Positions 7,443-15,070 of a stretch of DNA of 31,505 bases are shown here, piece by piece. Origin of the DNA: SIG480 sp045537045 (lineage in GTDB: Bacteria; Bacillota; Clostridia; Oscillospirales; JAAYXM01); assembly GCA_045537045.1 (NCBI GenBank), contig JAZSOS010000035.1, forward strand, positions 1-31,505, read 5' to 3'. Under the pieces are notes generated by a model. That model was not told where the DNA came from. It searched no databases and worked only from the letters and a program-made list of their open reading frames with translations. How positions within the stretch are numbered: the stretch's first letter is position 1; each line of letters starts with the position of its first letter. A program made the position numbers and the translations under genes.

Positions 7443-8365
7443 AACGTTATACCCCCCTGCTTCTTCTGCTCAGCAACGGTTTTAAAACCGAGATTATGTG
7501 CTGCATTGTCCCAGCATATCTTGTCGTAAACCGTCTGTGAAATCGAGCCGTCGGCAAGAAGCTTGTCAAGAAACTCAGAAAGCGTCACCTCATCCTCGGG
7601 GATAAGCCTGCCAAGGTCAAGACCAAACATAAGCTGATCCTGGAACTTCTCCATAAATCCCTTTGTGAACTCTATATCACGTGTCATGGCATTAAGCCCG
7701 CTTCCTGCAGATACATCACCGTAAAGGTGCGGATACGTCTCAAGAAGGCGCACAACCGGACCGTTCGGTTCAACTGGGCCTCTGGGATATCCTTGGTACT
7801 GGTCATCACCCGAAATACGGCTCCAGAACTCTGCAGAATGACCGAAGAACTTGATGTCCGGATATTTGTTAAGTGTGCGCTCAAGACCGGAGAGGTTGTA
7901 GTCGTCATAAATTCCGTAAGAATTATACGGAGTGGGTGAAATATGAATGGTAAGCGGAAGCTTATATTTGTTTATGTAAAAGAGCATATTATCCATAAGC
8001 GGATGCTCCCACGGAAGGTTTGCGCACATCTCGCCTACGCCGCGTGCACCGCGTTCAATGTGATATTCTATAACACGCGAAAAATCCGCCTTTGGATTAT
8101 TACACATCATTCTCGGGTCAAGGTTCATAAAATAAATGAACTTGTCCGGATGCTGCTCAGCAGCTTCCTTTATCTCCCGTATCTTCTGAACATACGGAAC
8201 TATTTCATAATGAATAAGCGGAAGCAAAAGACCTGCCGTAACACCGTGTTCTTCGAACATCTTGAGAAACTGTTCTACAGACGAAAAATACGAGTATCCT
8301 AGCTTTCCTCCACCCGGAATAAAACCGTGACTCAGAAAGGCATGGCAATGAACGTCAAACTTCAT
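7439..8365 (-). CDS. Amidohydrolase 2 family metal-dependent hydrolase (paralog A)
   Basis: First gene of the metY operon and paralog of its neighbour (visually around 40-45% identical over the barrel). Candidate metal and catalytic residues: H6 and H8 (DVHCH), E112 (GVGEM), H141 (LTIHIS), H176 (FGHSAEFW) and D250 (FGLDLG). The two copies differ just after the third metal histidine (ISPTPYNSYG here, MTHKEFGDYG in the other) and after the final Asp, so they may act on different substrates. At 308 residues it looks cytosolic. Start ATG with AAAGGATG about 7 bases upstream, about 40 bases downstream of a good promoter. The family assignment is secure; the reaction is not known. Confidence 0.82.
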   Translation of the reverse strand: MKFDVHCHAFLSHGFIPGGGKLGYSYFSSVEQFLKMFEEHGVTAGLLLPLIHYEIVPYVQKIREIKEAAEQHPDKFIYFMNLDPRMMCNNPKADFSRVIEYHIERGARGVGEMCANLPWEHPLMDNMLFYINKYKLPLTIHISPTPYNSYGIYDDYNLSGLERTLNKYPDIKFFGHSAEFWSRISGDDQYQGYPRGPVEPNGPVVRLLETYPHLYGDVSAGSGLNAMTRDIEFTKGFMEKFQDQLMFGLDLGRLIPEDEVTLSEFLDKLLADGSISQTVYDKICWDNAAHNLGFKTVAEQKKQGGITL

Positions 8366-8410
8366 TTTCTCATCATCCTTTTAGCAATAAAAAAATACTT
8401 AAACACAATA

Positions 8411-8439
8411 ATTATACAACTAAATGGTCGGCATTGCAA
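8411..8439 (-). promoter_or_regulatory. Promoter of the amidohydrolase-metY operon
   Basis: Read leftward, TTGCAA (8434-8439) and a consensus TATAAT (8411-8416) are 17 bases apart, placing the transcript start about 40 bases ahead of the ATG at 8365. A second TATAAT-like box lies further upstream near 8475. The leader is too short for a known riboswitch. Confidence 0.75.
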
Positions 8440-8494
8440 CACTGAAATCAGACTTATATCCGAAATTTTGCAAATTATAAAATGTGAGCGTATG

Positions 8495-8532
8495 CAAAAA
8501 CCGGACAGAACTAAAACAATCGTTCTGCCCGG
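8495..8532 (-). terminator. Terminator ending the polysaccharide operon
   Basis: On the - strand an 11-bp stem (8522-8532 with 8501-8511, one G-U pair) is followed by TTTTT. It sits 22 bases past the stop of the terminal EAL gene and marks the 3' end of the long leftward operon. Confidence 0.88.
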
Positions 8533-8553
8533 ACATAAATAATACCGCAGCAT

Positions 8554-9480
8554 TTACAAAAACTTCAAATCGTGTTTTTTTATAAATGGCTCACATTCTT
8601 CCGCCGGCATAGCCTTTGAGTAGTACCAGCCCTGAATGTAATCGCAGCCCGAGTCTGATACAAGCGTGTTTTGCTCTTCTGTTTCCACGCCCTCGCATAC
8701 AACAGAGATGTCAAGGCTATGGGCAAGAGCAACAATTCCCGACAGCAAAGCCTTGCCCTTTTGAGTGTCGGTTTTGAGAAGAATATCACGGTCAATTTTA
8801 ACAACATCAATCGGATAATCGCAGAGATTTGCCAAAGAGGTGTAGCCGCTTCCAAGATCATCAAGATGAATCCTGAATCCGAGTTCTTTGCAAAGCATAA
8901 CATTTCTTTTTGCAACTTCTCTGTCCTTTTCAATAGCATCTTCAGTTATTTCTATTATAAGCTTCGATTTATCGAAATTATATTTTTCCGAAATCATCTT
9001 CAGGGTATCTACAAGATTTTCTTCTGAAAGTGTTATCCTCGTAAAATTGCAGGAAACGGAAATATCTTTGAATTCCGTGTCGTTCCATTTTTCAAGCTGA
9101 CGGCAAGCAAGCTCAAACATATAAAAGTCGTGCTTGCTGATAATTCCGGTTGTTTCCATGTCTCCAATATATTTTACGGGCGGAATAAGTCCCTCCTGTG
9201 GATTATCCCATCTCGAAAGAGCTTCCGCGGAAACAATCTTTTTCGTTTTACCGTCAACGATGAATTGCAAATACATCTTAAACTCACTGTTTTCGATTCC
9301 CTCCAAAAGACTTTCCGCTATTTTCTTTTCCTCTTCCCTTATGCGCAAATAAATACTTTGCTGTTCTTTCTCTTCCTCTTTTTCCTTTTTAGCTCGTTTG
9401 GCGCGAAGAAGCAGGGCTACAACAATTGCAGATTGTGCAAAAAGCACGAACAGAAGTGTAATTAATATCAGTTTGTCCAT
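8554..9480 (-). CDS. Membrane-anchored EAL-domain c-di-GMP phosphodiesterase
   Basis: Predicted to hydrolyse cyclic di-GMP to pGpG. One N-terminal membrane helix (about 4-26) is followed by a charged, coiled linker rich in Lys/Glu (27-65) and a cytoplasmic EAL domain (about 60-305). The catalytic set looks complete: EAL at 86-88, N145 (SCNFTR), E177 (IIEITE), D207/D208 (HLDDLGSGYTS), K228 (VKID), E263 (CEGVE) and Q283 (IQGWYYS). No sensory domain is visible, so control is probably by expression, localisation or partners. The start is taken as ATG 9480: an upstream in-frame TTG at 9504 overlaps the AAGGAGGT ribosome site and cannot be used with it. Last gene of the operon, directly before its terminator. 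Confidence 0.92.
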   Translation of the reverse strand: MDKLILITLLFVLFAQSAIVVALLLRAKRAKKEKEEEKEQQSIYLRIREEEKKIAESLLEGIENSEFKMYLQFIVDGKTKKIVSAEALSRWDNPQEGLIPPVKYIGDMETTGIISKHDFYMFELACRQLEKWNDTEFKDISVSCNFTRITLSEENLVDTLKMISEKYNFDKSKLIIEITEDAIEKDREVAKRNVMLCKELGFRIHLDDLGSGYTSLANLCDYPIDVVKIDRDILLKTDTQKGKALLSGIVALAHSLDISVVCEGVETEEQNTLVSDSGCDYIQGWYYSKAMPAEECEPFIKKHDLKFL

Positions 9481-9490
9481 TATCTGCACT

Positions 9491-9498
9491 ACCTCCTT
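9491..9498 (-). promoter_or_regulatory. Ribosome binding site that fixes the EAL gene start
   Basis: AAGGAGGT (read leftward) lies 10 bases before ATG 9480 and overlaps the alternative TTG codon at 9504, excluding the longer protein. Confidence 0.85.
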
Positions 9499-9542
9499 AT
9501 ACAATTTATTATGTAAAAAAATAAATGTTACAGATACCTCTT

Positions 9543-10466
9543 CTATTTCCCCTTTATACTCTTTACCGAAGAAGATATTATATACTTGGGTCTGCCTTTG
9601 ATTTCCTCATAAATGCGCGCGATATAGTAACCGATGATTCCAAGGCTTATCATTATTATGCTTCCTATAAAAATGGTGATAATTATGACCGTTGTCATTC
9701 CTTCAAGCGCTCTGCCGATTATTTTATCAATAAGCGCCCATACCCCGAAGATAACCGAGATTACAAGCATTACAAAGCCGAGAACCGTTACAGTCTGCAT
9801 CGGTGCGGTAGAATATGATGAAATATTTGAAAGTGCATATTTTATAAGTCCTCGGCTTGTCCACTTTGACTGACCGTCCACACGCTCTGCCACATCATAT
9901 TCAACCGTTGTTTTGTTATATCCCACCCAATAGGATATCGCTCTGAAAAATCCCCTTTCGGGCATTTTACTCAGAACATCAACCACTTTTCTGTCCAGAA
10001 GCTTGAAATCCGATGAATTTGCCATATCAAACCCTGCCATACGGCTGATAGCGGAGTAGAAGATTTTTGCTCCCATGCTGTACATCTTTTTTTCCTGCCC
10101 GCGCTCTTTTTTTATTCCTTCAACAATCTCATATCCCTGCTCCCACAACCGATACATTTGGACTATTTTCTCGGGCGGGTGCTGAAGGTCACAGTCGATT
10201 ACGACTGCACAGCTGCCGCTTACTGCGGCGAGTCCCGCTGATATGGCAGATTCCTTGCCGAAATTCCTCGAAAAACGAAGTCCCGATATGTTTTCTTTTT
10301 CCAAGGAAAGCTCGCTTATTATTTCATATGTGCGATCAGATGAACCATCGTCCACAAAAATAAACTCGCTTTCAATATTGTTCTCGGCAAGTACGGAATA
10401 TATTGCAGAATATGCGCGCTTAATGCATTTTTCTTCGTTGTATGCGGGAATAACTACAGATAACAT
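9543..10466 (-). CDS. GtrB/CsbB-like polyprenyl-phosphate glycosyltransferase (GT2, DPM1-like)
   Basis: Likely transfers a sugar, often glucose, from a nucleotide donor to undecaprenyl phosphate at the inner membrane face. A GT2 catalytic domain starts at once (VVIPAYNEE), with VDDGSSDRT at 38-46 and the DXD-type DCDLQHPP near 91-98. The GRSKW-like element DGQSKWTSRG and two C-terminal membrane helices (about 230-255 and 263-290) are the hallmarks of the GtrB/ArnC/YkcC group. 307 residues, normal length. Start ATG with AAGGTG about 5 bases upstream. It sits between the two EAL genes. GtrA-like and GtrII-like partners are in the same operon, suggesting the three form a side-branch decoration route. 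The donor sugar is not known. Confidence 0.88.
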   Translation of the reverse strand: MLSVVIPAYNEEKCIKRAYSAIYSVLAENNIESEFIFVDDGSSDRTYEIISELSLEKENISGLRFSRNFGKESAISAGLAAVSGSCAVVIDCDLQHPPEKIVQMYRLWEQGYEIVEGIKKERGQEKKMYSMGAKIFYSAISRMAGFDMANSSDFKLLDRKVVDVLSKMPERGFFRAISYWVGYNKTTVEYDVAERVDGQSKWTSRGLIKYALSNISSYSTAPMQTVTVLGFVMLVISVIFGVWALIDKIIGRALEGMTTVIIITIFIGSIIMISLGIIGYYIARIYEEIKGRPKYIISSSVKSIKGK

Positions 10467-10478
10467 AAAATCACCTTG

Positions 10479-11843
10479 CTATTTTTCAAATAGAGTTTCG
10501 AATTTTGCAACCGGCATCGGACGGTAAAAATAATATCCCTGAAGCATATCACATCCGGCCTCCACCGCCTTTTGCCTGTGTTCCTCGGTTTCTATTCCTT
10601 CACACAGTGCCTTATATCCCAAGTCATGGGCGGTACGTATGATATTCTTAAGAATCAGAAATCCGTTCTGGCTTATTGCATTCTGCGTGATTGATTTGTC
10701 AATTTTTACGATACTTATATCAAAATCGGACAAATCCCCGAAACTGGTATACCCTTTGCCAAAATCGTCCAGGAGAATAAGAACACCCTTTTCTTTTAAA
10801 CGGGTCAGATTTTTAATCATTTCTTCTTTTTCTTCCTTATTAAGGCTTTTATCCTCAAGGATTTCAACCGCAATGCATGAATAATCAACACCGTATTTTT
10901 CTACAATTTTTATTATATTTTCTGCAAATTGCACATCACAAAGGGTGCTTCGCGAGAAATTGATTGTATATACGTATTTCATGCGGTTTTCTTTATCACT
11001 TGAAATCCATTTGCAGTTTTTTTCAAAGATGTAGTAATCAAATTTTTCGTTTAACCCTACATTGCTTACCGCCGAAAGGAAAAAGTAAGGTGTAAGGACA
11101 CCCTCTGTCGGGGAATTGAGTCGTGACAGCACCTCTGCGCCTATTAGTTTATTCGTTCCTGCATCCAGAACAGGCTGATATTCGAGAAAGAATCTGTTGT
11201 TGTCAATCTCATTATGTATGCTGTTTTCAATTTTAATTTTCCGCTCAAATTCTTTTCCGTTTGAGCTATCCCACCGGCAATGCAAAACGTTTTGGCTCTC
11301 TGCAATACTGCACGCCTGCTTTGCTCTTGCGAGTGCGGTTTTAAACGGCACATCAGTTGCACTGGTGCAGTGATATCCAAAATTGGCACGGACAACATTT
11401 ACTGCGCCGTGTTTTACAAAAGCTGCGTTAATTTCTTTGAAGCATCTGTCGATACGCTTTTCCGTCTCTTCTGCTTCCAGACCGCTCAGCACAACAAAAT
11501 TATCTTTCCCGTAAATGGATATCTCGCCACCTGCCGCGATACAAAAATGCTCTAGTAAAATTCTCTTGACCTGTTCATACATTCTTCCGGCCTTTGATTC
11601 CGAATACAGTCTTTTTACACCGTCAAGGGATATTGAAATATATACAACGCAACGATTTTTTCTGGCGCTTCCCGCCTTTTCAAAATCATTTTCTATTTTA
11701 CCTATACCGCAAAAACTTTTCTCTGCCGTTCCTTTTGCCGTTTTTACGGATTTAACCGTAAAGTACAGCCCAATCAGACACATTACGAGAAAAAATATTA
11801 CGAGAATAGTTATAATTACATACGGGTATTCAAAAATGTGCAT
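10479..11843 (-). CDS. Degenerate GGDEF plus EAL domain protein, probable c-di-GMP phosphodiesterase
   Basis: 454 residues: an N-terminal membrane helix (about 7-30), a GGDEF-fold region (about 63-185) and an EAL domain (about 203-454). The GGDEF signature is replaced by GKDNF (112-116) with no RxxD inhibitory site, so it is not expected to make c-di-GMP; it may bind GTP or act structurally. The EAL domain keeps the catalytic residues: E237 (EVL variant), N295 (TINFSRS), E327 (VEILED), D359/D360 (LLDDFGKGYTS), K380, E415 (CEGIE) and Q435 (LQGYYF). Hydrolysis is therefore likely. Start ATG with GGAG 7 bases upstream. It is separated by 12 bases from the GtrB-like gene downstream. This is the second phosphodiesterase at the end of the operon. 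Confidence 0.9.
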   Translation of the reverse strand: MHIFEYPYVIITILVIFFLVMCLIGLYFTVKSVKTAKGTAEKSFCGIGKIENDFEKAGSARKNRCVVYISISLDGVKRLYSESKAGRMYEQVKRILLEHFCIAAGGEISIYGKDNFVVLSGLEAEETEKRIDRCFKEINAAFVKHGAVNVVRANFGYHCTSATDVPFKTALARAKQACSIAESQNVLHCRWDSSNGKEFERKIKIENSIHNEIDNNRFFLEYQPVLDAGTNKLIGAEVLSRLNSPTEGVLTPYFFLSAVSNVGLNEKFDYYIFEKNCKWISSDKENRMKYVYTINFSRSTLCDVQFAENIIKIVEKYGVDYSCIAVEILEDKSLNKEEKEEMIKNLTRLKEKGVLILLDDFGKGYTSFGDLSDFDISIVKIDKSITQNAISQNGFLILKNIIRTAHDLGYKALCEGIETEEHRQKAVEAGCDMLQGYYFYRPMPVAKFETLFEK

Positions 11844-11860
11844 TTTCTGACTCCTGCTAC

Positions 11861-12940
11861 TTATTTTTCAAAAATCGGAAACTCCTTTGTTCCTGCTGTC
11901 TGTTTAAGTCCTCTCATCATTGCAACCTGCATACATTTTTCAATGTCCTTGCGGGCTGCCGTTTTCCTTCGAATAATTTCCTTTACCACAAAGAACGGAT
12001 TAAAAATAAGCATTGCGCGAAAAATATCTGTCTTTGACACGCCGCATCTTTTGTATTCGGCGAGAATTTCGAAAAGTGCGTAGTTTACCGTGCTCTTATC
12101 AAAGTTTTTGCCCGCCACGCTTTTAAGCCATTTTGCATACTTTATGAACTTGTGAATGTCTGCCTGATCCTTAAAATAAATGCCGCTTATATAAAACTTC
12201 TGCATTTCTTCATCCATTTTTTCGCGAAGCTGTGATGCATAGTGTTTTTCCTGTATTCTGAGCACCTCGGCATGCTGTCTCTCACGCGTGGTGCTTGTAA
12301 TTTGCTTCTCGTGAAGCCGGTATATCAGAAGGCACTCGGGAATAATCTGTATTTTTTGATTTCCCATCACCATTCTCGTCCACAGTTCAAGGTCTTCCGT
12401 GCAGGTGTTAGCGGGGTCATAACCATATTTTTTCATAACCTCGGCTTTTGCAATAACGCCGGGATGCAATATCGGGTTAGACACAAGAAGCATTGCGCGC
12501 AGTGCCCCGAAATCACATCTTCCGCCGGCACCACCCGATGCATACACACCGTTTTTAACCGTCATAAACCGGCAGGAGGATAATGCCACATCCGGATTTT
12601 CCTTCATGAATTTATACTGTTTTTCAAGTCTTTCCGGAAGGCAGATATCATCTGCATCCATTCTTGCTATGTATTTGCCATTACACAGAGAAATAGCCTT
12701 ATTAAGAGATGAAGGAAGCTTCAGGTTAACCTCATTCGGATGAACCTTTATTCTTTCATCCTTTGTTGCGAAATCGGCAAGAATTTTAGCAGTGGAGTCC
12801 GTTGAGCAATCGTTTATTACAATAAGCTCCCAGTTTTGAAAAGTCTGATTTCTGACACTTTCTATCGCTTCCGCAAGGTATTCTTCGCCGTTATACACGC
12901 TCATGATTACTGATACATCCGGTTTCATAAGCTGCTTCAT
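11861..12940 (-). CDS. Family 2 glycosyltransferase
   Basis: Cytoplasmic GT-A transferase predicted to add one sugar to the lipid-linked repeat unit. About 359 residues. The catalytic domain opens with VSVIMSVYNGEEYL, then VINDCSTDST for nucleotide binding and the acceptor-side MDADD motif, followed by the LHPG and EDLELWTR region typical of GT2 polysaccharide enzymes. No membrane helix is seen. The start is chosen at ATG 12940, which overlaps the upstream stop as ATGA and has GAGG 5 bases before it; a GTG 33 bases further up gives a longer frame but a 37-base overlap and no ribosome site. Donor and linkage cannot be deduced. Confidence 0.88.
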   Translation of the reverse strand: MKQLMKPDVSVIMSVYNGEEYLAEAIESVRNQTFQNWELIVINDCSTDSTAKILADFATKDERIKVHPNEVNLKLPSSLNKAISLCNGKYIARMDADDICLPERLEKQYKFMKENPDVALSSCRFMTVKNGVYASGGAGGRCDFGALRAMLLVSNPILHPGVIAKAEVMKKYGYDPANTCTEDLELWTRMVMGNQKIQIIPECLLIYRLHEKQITSTTRERQHAEVLRIQEKHYASQLREKMDEEMQKFYISGIYFKDQADIHKFIKYAKWLKSVAGKNFDKSTVNYALFEILAEYKRCGVSKTDIFRAMLIFNPFFVVKEIIRRKTAARKDIEKCMQVAMMRGLKQTAGTKEFPIFEK

Positions 12941-13965
12941 CCTTTCCTCAGAACAATTTTTATAATTTTGCACAGGTTGAGAAAGCAGAATGCCAACCTG
13001 TAACGGTTCTTTTTCATAAGAGATACGGTTATCCGGCTTTTAAGCGAGATTTTTTCAAATTCCGCTTTTGGGATTTTTTCATTATGCAAGGAATCTATGA
13101 TATTTGTTTTAAGTTCCTTTGCGCTTTTAAAGTGATTTCCCTCGGCAGCAGCGGCAAGTATTGCAAAACACATAAAGCATGAATACCTGCACAGCTGTTC
13201 TTCAAAATCAACCACTTTTTTTATATCCATCTTGTATATCTCATTTATAATGTCTTCCACAAGGCTGATTTGCCTTGCGTTAAATCCCTTTGACATCGAG
13301 TCTTCCCGCACTGTGTACAGATACGCCGTTTTTGGGCTTATGTAAACGCTGTTTGCATCGAGATAACAAGGAAGGACACAGCACAGGTCCTCTCCCAGCG
13401 AGATTTTTTCGTTCATATTAAGCTGATGGGGTGAGACAAGCTCCCGCTTTATTGCCTTTCCGGACAAATAATACGAAATATGATTCATATTTTTGTCCAT
13501 CAGAAGCCTTGGGTAAATGCTTTTTTCAATATCGCTTTTCCCATAAAAGCCTTCGTCAAGACCATCATTTGTGATGTTTACCGTTTTTCCGTTTTTAACC
13601 CATTTGTATGAGAAAGATACAATTTCACAGTCAGTTTCTTTTATCCTCTTGTATGCATATTCTAAAGTGTCGCGTTCTATAAGGTCATCCGAATCGAGAT
13701 TGAATACGTAATCTCCCTCCGCAATCTTTATTCCGGAACGCCTTGCGGCGGCAAGCCCTGCGTTTTCTTTATGAATAACCTTTATTCGGGAATCCTTTTG
13801 CTTGTAATCATCACAAATTCCGGAGCAGGCATCCTTCGAGCCGTCGTCTACCAGAATAAGCTCAAAATCAGAAAAGGTCTGATTTAAAACGCTCTCTATA
13901 CAAGCGGGTAAATATTCTTCAACATTATAAACAGGCACTATTACAGAAAAAAACATATCCTTCAC
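12937..13965 (-). CDS. Family 2 glycosyltransferase (EpsJ/EpsH-like)
   Basis: GT-A fold transferase for repeat-unit assembly. Visible motifs are VIVPVYNVEEYL, LVDDGSKD, and the DXD-like NLDSDD. The N-terminal half closely matches the next gene, including 35 of 36 identical bases encoding SRIKVIHKEN, pointing to gene duplication. The C-terminal half is unlike the neighbour's, which may reflect different acceptors. The frame opens at GTG 13965 directly after the previous stop. ATG 13956 is better placed, with GGTG about 6 bases before it, giving 339 residues. It ends in a 4-base overlap with the downstream transferase gene. The sugar specificity is unknown. Confidence 0.87.
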   Translation of the reverse strand: MKDMFFSVIVPVYNVEEYLPACIESVLNQTFSDFELILVDDGSKDACSGICDDYKQKDSRIKVIHKENAGLAAARRSGIKIAEGDYVFNLDSDDLIERDTLEYAYKRIKETDCEIVSFSYKWVKNGKTVNITNDGLDEGFYGKSDIEKSIYPRLLMDKNMNHISYYLSGKAIKRELVSPHQLNMNEKISLGEDLCCVLPCYLDANSVYISPKTAYLYTVREDSMSKGFNARQISLVEDIINEIYKMDIKKVVDFEEQLCRYSCFMCFAILAAAAEGNHFKSAKELKTNIIDSLHNEKIPKAEFEKISLKSRITVSLMKKNRYRLAFCFLNLCKIIKIVLRKG

Positions 13966-15066
13966 CTATCTGCTTTTTAATCCGACGAGAGTCTTTAACC
14001 GGAAATACAATCTGCTGCGCAGTCCCACAAGTATCTTTAAAAGAAAATACAATCTGTACCTGATTGCGTAAGCAAATATTCTTTGCACAAGCGGCAATTT
14101 GCATATGGGATACCCCTTGATGGCACTTACCGTAAGGCTGTGAGTGCACACCGTCTTAAGTCTTTTCCTTAAGTCGGTGTATTTAATACTGTTATCCTCC
14201 GCATGCATTACCTCCTGCGAGCAGATCACCCTGCACATTGCCTGCCAGAACCTGTATATGTAAATCCTGTATTGTTCAGGTTTTGCCATTTTATCAAATC
14301 GCTCTTTTACCTTTTTTACAAAAACAAGGCTTTTTTCAAATCTGTCCTCTTTGTATCCTTTTGAAATGGACTCGCCGTTTCTGCAGTAATTGTAAAACGC
14401 ATCAGCAGTTCCGGTAGCTTTTCGTATACAGGATATATAGTCTATCATAAACAGCGCATCCTCAGAAATCGTCTCCCGCTCGGATTCAAAAACGATATTG
14501 TTTTTCTTTATTATTTCGTGTCGGAACAAGTTTTTCCATATGCTCATTCCGTATTTGCTGTCATCCTCATCCTCCGGCAATGCTCCGACAATACCCAAGC
14601 CAAGCTCACGACGTTCTTCTTCCGTCTCAAAATGAGTGTCTTCGGCAAAGTATGTTTTACGGACACACCCTCCGGCTTCACTGAACATAGTTCCGTCCAC
14701 AGAGAAGAAACCTGACATCACAAGATCTGAATTGTATTTTTCTGCTTTTTCATAAAGCGTTTTAAACATATCCGCCTCGACAAAATCGTCAGAGTCAACA
14801 AAACCGATATATTCCCCCGTGGCAATCTGCAGTCCGGCATTGCGCGCCATACCTGCTCCCCCGTTTTCCTTATGAATAACCTTTATTCGGGAATCCTCTG
14901 CAGACATCTTATCGCACATTTGCGGAGAGGCATCCTTTGATGAATCGTCCACAAGTATTATCTCGATATCTTCAAGAGTCTGATTCCTAAGAGAATTTAC
15001 GCATCTTTCAAGATACTCTTCTGCATTATACACAGGAACAATAACGCTCACTTTCGGCTGTGCCAC
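13966..15066 (-). CDS. Family 2 glycosyltransferase with a C-terminal tandem repeat
   Basis: GT-A transferase of the polysaccharide assembly set, 366 residues, cytosolic with a basic, hydrophobic tail likely to touch the membrane. Motifs: VSVIVPVYNAEEYLERC, LVDDSSKD, and the DXD-like FVDSDDFVE. The last 30 residues are two tandem 14-residue units (RLYFLLKILVGLRS then RLYFRLKTLVGLKS), a recent 42-base duplication that extends an amphipathic tail. Start GTG with GAGGTGA about 6 bases upstream; the GT4 gene upstream stops 4 bases before. Closest local relative is the GT2 gene immediately downstream. Confidence 0.88.
   Translation of the reverse strand: MAQPKVSVIVPVYNAEEYLERCVNSLRNQTLEDIEIILVDDSSKDASPQMCDKMSAEDSRIKVIHKENGGAGMARNAGLQIATGEYIGFVDSDDFVEADMFKTLYEKAEKYNSDLVMSGFFSVDGTMFSEAGGCVRKTYFAEDTHFETEEERRELGLGIVGALPEDEDDSKYGMSIWKNLFRHEIIKKNNIVFESERETISEDALFMIDYISCIRKATGTADAFYNYCRNGESISKGYKEDRFEKSLVFVKKVKERFDKMAKPEQYRIYIYRFWQAMCRVICSQEVMHAEDNSIKYTDLRKRLKTVCTHSLTVSAIKGYPICKLPLVQRIFAYAIRYRLYFLLKILVGLRSRLYFRLKTLVGLKSR
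13972..14055 (-). repeat. Two-copy 42-bp tandem repeat inside a glycosyltransferase gene
   Basis: Copies at 14014-14055 and 13972-14013 agree at about 30 of 42 bases and encode the two similar 14-residue units at the protein's C-terminus. The frame is kept through both copies. Confidence 0.85.
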
Positions 15067-15070
15067 GTTC

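Noticed and set aside
9481..9504. Longer EAL protein beginning at TTG 9504
   Set aside because: The TTG overlaps the AAGGAGGT ribosome site used for ATG 9480, so the extra eight residues are unlikely.
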